64,000 nt of DNA. It comes from Diadophis punctatus similis. Taxonomy: Eukaryota; Chordata; Lepidosauria; Squamata; Dipsadidae. Both the position numbers and the translations under genes were made by a program. The first letter of the stretch is position 1; the number at the start of each line of letters is the position of its first letter. Below the pieces are notes generated by a model, which searched no databases, was not told the origin of the DNA, and saw only the letters and a program-made list of their open reading frames with translations. The DNA lies in contig JALIGW010000062.1 in assembly GCA_023053685.1 (NCBI GenBank), positions 124,001 through 188,000 of the forward strand, given 5' to 3'. This document shows, one piece after another, positions 63,517-64,000 of this stretch.

Positions 63517-64000
63517 CCCTCTCGTGGGCCTCCCTCCCAGTGTCTCCCCGCCAGACCAGACCTCGGGCGCCCCGGCCTCCCCTCCCTCCCAGGCCTCCCT
63601 TCTCCGGAGGACCCTCCCGGACTGCGACTCCCGGCGTCCCCTTCGCCCTACCTGCATCCGGCCGCATGCGCACTCGAATCGAAAAAGTCCTTCCGTCGTT
63701 TCTCTGATTCCCAAACTGAGCGCCTGACCGGCCTCGGTCCCCTTTCGGCCAAACTCCGCCTCTTCCTCCCCTGGCCCCGCCCCCTGTAGCTCTGCTTTCT
63801 TGGTCCGATTTTGGAAGTCGGAAGAAAGCCATCCCAATGGCTGGCGTCAGGGACCACGCCCCCTACTCGACCCTTCAGCAGCCGCCTTCCTTCCATCTGC
63901 GTTCGTCCCCTCGCTTGGCTCCTCCCTTGCACCGCTGGCTCCGCCCCTCAGCTCCCTCCTCCCCGCCCTGCATGGCGGAATTGGGGCGAGGGGCTGGTGG
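63517..64000. repeat. Amplicon unit B3 (partial, left end)
   Basis: Starts with the 14-bp segment and zinc-finger intron 1. Cut off by the window end, so array B continues beyond it. Confidence 0.95.
63652..63867 (-). promoter_or_regulatory. Zinc-finger exon 1 and promoter, copy B3
   Basis: Donor at 63652, ATG at 63665-63667; a private C-to-T turns TTTCGG into TTTTGG near 63811. Confidence 0.6.

Overview
The window is vertebrate nuclear DNA, most likely from a snake: LINE-1, CR1-type and hAT/mariner-like repeats, CpG-rich spliced promoters, long C2H2 zinc-finger exons, and a CR1-L3-like LINE 3' end carrying an (AATAG)n tail, which is a known snake signature. There is no bacterial, phage or CRISPR content. 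The species cannot be named from sequence alone.

Almost the whole window is one amplicon of about 7.0-7.9 kb, repeated head to tail in two arrays. Array A holds the partial unit A0 (1-2269), then A1 (2270-9362), A2 (9363-16854), A3 (16855-23878), A4 (23879-30975), A5 (30976-38895) and a diverged, shortened A6 (38896-43200). Array B holds B1 (48711-56311), B2 (56312-63516) and partial B3 (63517-64000). Read left to right, a unit contains: a CpG promoter and first exon of a zinc-finger gene (minus strand); a spacer of short or long form; a degenerate LINE-1 fragment; two small fold-back elements; a C2H2 zinc-finger array without a start codon (14, 15 or 19 fingers, minus strand); three 5' exons that I identify as SNAPC4 (snRNA-activating complex subunit 4, minus strand); a CR1-like LINE; and the SNAPC4 promoter. 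The unit junction falls on a shared CGG trinucleotide where SNAPC4 5' flank meets zinc-finger intron 1.

The 5.5-kb spacer between the arrays (43201-48710) carries both founder flanks. Its left end continues the SNAPC4 5' flank and reaches the terminal exon of ENTR1 (SDCCAG3), which also sits next to SNAPC4 on the same strand in human. Its right end is a longer zinc-finger gene (47344-48486, minus strand) whose intron 1 leads directly into B1. A hAT-like element with an 8-bp target duplication and several SINE-like pieces lie between them.

My reading is that a fragment of the SNAPC4-ENTR1 boundary (SNAPC4 exons 1-3 plus the last ENTR1 exon) was placed beside a zinc-finger gene, and the composite was then amplified in tandem and homogenised. 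Units are mosaics of shared indels and differ in zinc-finger number, as expected from unequal crossing-over and gene conversion. Whether chimeric transcripts (zinc-finger exon 1 or SNAPC4 exons joined to finger arrays) are made cannot be decided from DNA, but the reading frames allow some of them.
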